Assembly: GCA_013698305.1 (NCBI GenBank)
Contig: JACCVC010000128.1
Coordinates: 1 to 25,431, forward strand
Source: Chloroflexia bacterium
GTDB lineage: Bacteria; Chloroflexota; Chloroflexia; Thermomicrobiales; UBA6265
Length of the DNA stretch: 25,431 bases
Direction of reading: 5' to 3'
How positions within the stretch are numbered: position 1 is the stretch's first letter; each line of letters begins with the position of its first letter. Below the pieces are notes generated by a model. That model was not told the DNA's origin. It was given only the letters and a program-made list of their open reading frames with translations, and ran no database searches. Shown here one piece after another: positions 23,661-25,431 of this stretch. A program made the position numbers and the translations under genes.

Positions 23661-23882
23661 ATGCGTGAGGATAGACGACAGTCCAGTCAGGTTCGCGAGC
23701 GAGATACTGACCTCGCCTTCCTAGCCCATCGGCTCGACGACGGCGAAGCTCGGATTCAGGCAGCGTTGTTGCGTGGCGAAGACGTGGCCGCATGGGAGAA
23801 CTTCTGGTTGCGCTTGCTGCACCAGTACGAGTCACTCCACGATGGCGCAGGAATCGACGAACAGGCGAGCATTGCCGCCTGA
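23661..23882 (+). CDS. Small hypothetical protein (73 aa) downstream of the annealing protein
   Basis: A 73-codon ORF, not recognised. It is charged and predicted mostly helical, with WENFWLRLLHQYESLHDG at ~45-62 the most distinctive part; no membrane segment or Cys pairs are seen. It starts 30 nt after the annealing-protein stop, has AAGGA 8 nt before its ATG, and lies before a clear terminator. It is therefore very likely the second gene of the LexA-controlled transcript. A role as partner of the annealing protein is only a positional guess. Confidence 0.7.
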   Translation: MREDRRQSSQVRERDTDLAFLAHRLDDGEARIQAALLRGEDVAAWENFWLRLLHQYESLHDGAGIDEQASIAA

Positions 23883-23902
23883 TCGAGGACCTGACTGCGG
23901 CA

Positions 23903-23950
23903 CAGCAAAACACCCTCCCCAGTTGCACGGTGAGGGTGCTTTGCTGTTTA
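23903..23950 (+). terminator. Intrinsic terminator after the LexA-controlled unit
   Basis: cagcaaaacaccctc (23903-23917) pairs with gagggtgctttgctg (23932-23946) with one mismatch in 15 positions and a 14-nt loop, followed by ttta. It separates this unit from the convergent cyclophilin gene (ends 23974) and may serve both, though the minus side has no T-tract after the stem. Confidence 0.8.
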
Positions 23951-23973
23951 TGCCTGTTCCGACAGAATCCAGA

Positions 23974-24501
23974 TCAGACTTCGTGTACCTTCACCGATTT
24001 CAGCTCTACTTTTTCAACCGGTTGCGACGGCTCGCCACTCGGACTAGTTGTCACCTTCACCTCGCCCATCGTGGACACGACATCCACGCCATCTGTCACC
24101 TTGCCGAAGATGGTGTAGTTCTTCGGCAGGCGTCCCTCCATGTCGTCAAGCACAATGAAGAACTGGCTGCCATTGGTGTTGGGTCCCGCGTTCGCCATCG
24201 CGAGCGTCCCCTTGGCGTAATCCTTGACGATGCGCTCGTCCTCGAACTTGTACCCTGGCCCACCGCTGCCGGTACCAGTCGGGTCGCCGCCCTGGACAAC
24301 AAATCCCTTGACGATCCGATGAAACACCGTGTCGTCATAAAAGCCTTCCTGGGCAAGGCTGACGAAGTTGTTCACCGTTTTTGGCGCGTCCTCCGGATAA
24401 AGCTCGACGGTGACGGTACCGTGAGATGTCTCGATATCGGCGGTGTACGTCTTGTCATCGCTCAAGCGATTCTCGAATGGCTGCTTCCATTGTTGGCTCA
24501 T
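23974..24501 (-). CDS. Cyclophilin-type peptidyl-prolyl cis-trans isomerase
   Basis: A 175-residue cytoplasmic proline isomerase that helps protein folding. The active-site region is FHRIVKGFVVQGGDPTGTG (60-78) with the catalytic Arg62, Phe67 and Gln70. The second hallmark is GTLAMANAGPNTNGSQFFI. No signal peptide or lipobox is seen. I choose ATG 24501 with AGAGG 7 nt upstream; the open frame to 24573 would add 24 residues crossing a hairpin and overlapping the HD gene end. Upstream on the same strand lies the HD hydrolase (68 nt gap). Confidence 0.95.
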   Translation of the reverse strand: MSQQWKQPFENRLSDDKTYTADIETSHGTVTVELYPEDAPKTVNNFVSLAQEGFYDDTVFHRIVKGFVVQGGDPTGTGSGGPGYKFEDERIVKDYAKGTLAMANAGPNTNGSQFFIVLDDMEGRLPKNYTIFGKVTDGVDVVSTMGEVKVTTSPSGEPSQPVEKVELKSVKVHEV

Positions 24502-24522
24502 GAATATACCTCTCGGTCCAAA

Positions 24523-24543
24523 TGGAACGGCTTGTCCGTTCCA
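24523..24543 (-). other. Hairpin between the HD gene and the cyclophilin gene
   Basis: tggaacgg (24523-24530) and ccgttcca (24536-24543) form a perfect 8-bp stem with a 5-nt loop. On the minus strand it is followed by TTTGG, too short a T-tract for a confident terminator. It may partly end the HD transcript or be part of the cyclophilin leader. Confidence 0.45.
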
Positions 24544-24569
24544 CGATCGCCTCAAGTCTACAACCCATG

Positions 24570-25169
24570 TCACGTATTCGAATCGCTATCTCCGGCCAGG
24601 CCGAGTGCTTCAGCATTCCACGCAAACGCCTGGATGACCATTTTGACATGATCGTCGAGGTCCACTCCAAGCGCTTTGGCACCCTCCATGATTGCGTCCC
24701 GGTCTACCGCTTCGGCGAACCGCTTGTCCTTGAGCTTCTTCATGACGGACGATACCTTGACATCGGCGATGCGCCGAGAGGGGCGGACCAATGCTACCGC
24801 GGCAACGAATCCACTAAGCTCATCGACGGCGTAAAGTGTTTGCTTCAAGCGCGTGTCCCGAGGAACATCAAGATAGTCCGCGTGGCTCAGTACCGCGTCG
24901 ATCAGCCATTCCGGATACCCTTGGGAACTCAGTACCCTGGCGCCTTCGACGGGATGCTGATCGGCGCTGGGATGTCGCTCGTAGTCGAAGTCATGGATCA
25001 GCCCGACCGTCCCCCATGCGTCGGTGTCCTCGTTGAAATGCTCGGCATAAGCGCGCATTGCGGTTTCCACCGCCAGGCAATGTCGCTTCAGGCTCTCGCT
25101 GGTGATCCATTCGTCGAGGAGCGCGACAACGTCGCCCCTGCTCTTGCCATTCAATTGCGGGTAGTCCAT
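24570..25169 (-). CDS. HD-domain phosphohydrolase family protein
   Basis: A 199-residue HD-superfamily protein, cytoplasmic. The metal-binding pattern is H30 ... H59-D60 (GLIHDFDYE), H96 (LSHADY) and D116 (AVDELSGF), so the site is complete. The C-terminal part (ALVRPSRRI, DVKVSSVMKKLKDKRFA) is characteristic of a widespread, uncharacterised bacterial HD family. The substrate is unknown; nucleotide phosphohydrolysis is the common activity of the superfamily. ATG 25169 has AGGA 6 nt upstream, so I prefer it over ATG 25184. It lies 36 nt downstream of queA and is probably cotranscribed with it. Confidence 0.9.
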   Translation of the reverse strand: MDYPQLNGKSRGDVVALLDEWITSESLKRHCLAVETAMRAYAEHFNEDTDAWGTVGLIHDFDYERHPSADQHPVEGARVLSSQGYPEWLIDAVLSHADYLDVPRDTRLKQTLYAVDELSGFVAAVALVRPSRRIADVKVSSVMKKLKDKRFAEAVDRDAIMEGAKALGVDLDDHVKMVIQAFAWNAEALGLAGDSDSNT

Positions 25170-25205
25170 CAGAATTCCTATCATCGAGAACGTAGCATGC
25201 CGACG

Positions 25206-25431
25206 CTACAGGATAAGCGTGGCGTCGCCGAACGAAAAGAACCTGTAGCGATGCTCGATGGCCTCACTGTAAGCGCGCAGGACCAACTTCCTGCCCGCGA
25301 AGGAACTCACCATGAGCAGCAGCGTCGACTTGGGCAGGTGAAAGTTCGTGATCAAGCCATCGACCACCTTCCAGTCGTACCCCGGTGTGATAAAGATGCT
25401 GGTCGCACCCGAGAAGGCTCCAAGGTTCCCA
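25206..25431 (-). CDS. queA: S-adenosylmethionine:tRNA ribosyltransferase-isomerase, C-terminal part
   Basis: Only the last 74 codons are in the window; the 5' part lies beyond position 25431. The frame encodes SIFITPGYDWKVVDGLITNFHLPKS, then LVLRAYSEAIEHRYRFFSFGDATLIL and TAG, which is the well-known C-terminal block of QueA. QueA makes epoxyqueuosine in the wobble position of tRNAs with GUN anticodons. The truncation is due to the window edge, not a pseudogene. The HD-domain gene follows 36 nt downstream. Confidence 0.95.
   Translation of the reverse strand, partial: GNLGAFSGATSIFITPGYDWKVVDGLITNFHLPKSTLLLMVSSFAGRKLVLRAYSEAIEHRYRFFSFGDATLIL

Noticed and set aside
23773..24651. Plus-strand open frame (292 codons) across the terminator and antisense to the cyclophilin
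   Set aside because: It crosses a strong terminator and overlaps the well-supported cyclophilin on the other strand.

Overview
The window is a chromosomal stretch of a GC-rich bacterium, most likely a member of the Chloroflexota (Thermomicrobia-like). The clearest lineage hint is the giant membrane protein at 310-5157. Its C-terminal half carries the motifs of the Chlor_Arch_YYY/DUF2298 family, known mainly from Chloroflexi and archaea. Frequent GTG and TTG starts, 4-nt stop/start overlaps, and TTGACA/TATACT-type promoters fit a free-living bacterium using a standard sigma-70/sigma-A factor. No insertion sequences, prophage or CRISPR array were seen, so this is mostly a core-genome region.

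Layout, left to right. A two-tRNA unit (Pro then Gly, minus strand) follows the DUF2298/GT-C membrane protein. Divergent from that is fmt, then a 48-codon small ORF translationally coupled to a YdcZ/DUF606-type membrane protein. A minus-strand purine operon reads purB-purC-purS-purQ and then an M32 carboxypeptidase. Divergent from it are tatD, rdgB and a stand-alone Mur-ligase-like protein. This block converges on dnaE, which is preceded by an XRE-type regulator. The region between the XRE gene and folD (18907-19330) is dense in dyad symmetries and promoters. After folD come tRNA-Gln with its own promoter and terminator, then dnaN-recF on the minus strand. Divergent from dnaN is a LexA-box-controlled gene for a putative single-strand annealing protein (Rad52-like) with a small partner ORF. 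The window closes with a cyclophilin, an HD-domain hydrolase and the C-terminal end of queA, all on the minus strand.

The most interesting points are four. (1) A textbook promoter with a Gram-positive-type LexA box on the start point drives a Rad52-like candidate beside dnaN-recF, suggesting an SOS-inducible annealing module. (2) The FolD homologue has lost both the lysine and the glutamine of the cyclohydrolase site. (3) The XRE-folD intergenic region holds a perfect 13-bp inverted repeat abutting the folD -10 box and a 9-bp dyad in the XRE leader. (4) A stand-alone Mur-ligase/cyanophycin-synthetase-like enzyme lies downstream of rdgB. All family names come from motif reading alone; no database search was possible.
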